Below are positions 14,472 to 14,502 of a DNA stretch of 14,502 nucleotides, in pieces. Position numbers and translations under genes: made by a program. Location of the stretch: positions 1-14,502 of the forward strand of contig PCAI01000067.1 of NCBI GenBank assembly GCA_002731195.1, given 5' to 3'. Numbering within the stretch: position 1 is the first letter of the stretch; every line of letters starts with the position of its first letter. Source of the DNA: Methanobacteriota archaeon (GTDB taxonomy: Archaea > Thermoplasmatota > Poseidoniia > Poseidoniales > Thalassarchaeaceae). A model generated the notes under the pieces. The model was not told the DNA's origin. It ran no database searches and saw only the letters and a list, made by a program, of their open reading frames with translations.

Positions 14472-14502
14472 ATGAAATCAAATGCCATCTTGATATTACT
14501 AA
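14472..14502 (+). CDS. Start of an unidentified gene (only about ten codons in window)
   Basis: An ATG at 14472 opens a frame to the window edge that reads MKSNAILILL. A lysine followed by a hydrophobic run looks like the beginning of a signal peptide or membrane span. The good TATA-like element upstream supports a real gene start, but too little is present to name it. GGAAAG (14463-14468) could be a weak ribosome site. Confidence 0.4.
   Translation, partial: MKSNAILILL

Noticed and set aside
1..14502. CRISPR array, tRNA, rRNA, insertion sequence or phage genes
   Set aside because: No regularly spaced repeats, tRNA-like cloverleaf, transposase or phage protein motifs were seen on either strand.

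Overview
The window looks like the chromosome of an AT-rich archaeon, most likely a planktonic marine euryarchaeote (Thermoplasmatota; compatible with Marine Group II/III). This is inferred from gene content, not from a marker gene. RibB, RibH and the FAD synthase are all of the archaeal kind. Shine-Dalgarno sites, where present, match the GGAGGTGAT consensus. Leaders are short with TATA-like boxes, and a very large secreted subtilase is present. No rRNA, tRNA, CRISPR array, insertion sequence or other mobile element was seen. Coding density is very high, and the longest gene-free stretch is about 155 bp.

Left part (1-5666, minus strand): a MobA/MocA-like nucleotidyltransferase cut by the window edge (1-521), a CaCA-family Na+/Ca2+-type exchanger (545-1477), a fused alpha-beta 2-oxoacid dehydrogenase E1 with an N-terminal zinc ribbon (1521-4388), an AT-rich promoter region with an 11-bp direct repeat (4389-4544), and a MoeB/ThiF-type E1-like enzyme with a C-terminal rhodanese domain (4545-5666).

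Middle (5721-9302, minus strand): a compact flavin operon in transcription order: ribB, ribL (archaeal FAD synthase), riboflavin synthase (two-domain, bacterial-type), ribH, thioredoxin reductase trxB, and a small membrane protein. It makes the four-carbon precursor, condenses it to lumazine, dismutates that to riboflavin and adenylylates FMN to FAD; trxB is itself an FAD enzyme. The pathway's GTP cyclohydrolase, deaminase/reductase steps and riboflavin kinase are not in the window.

Right part (9378-14502, plus strand): a GHMP-family sugar kinase diverging from the flavin operon across a 75-bp intergenic region, then a 1276-residue single-ORF fusion of a secreted subtilisin-like protease with an AmpG-like major facilitator transporter, then a glutaredoxin translationally coupled to it, and finally the first codons of another gene. 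The protease-transporter fusion is the most unusual object here. Its topology (outside protease, one membrane span, basic cytoplasmic linker, 12 or more-span carrier) is self-consistent and suggests coupled cleavage and uptake of an extracellular substrate.
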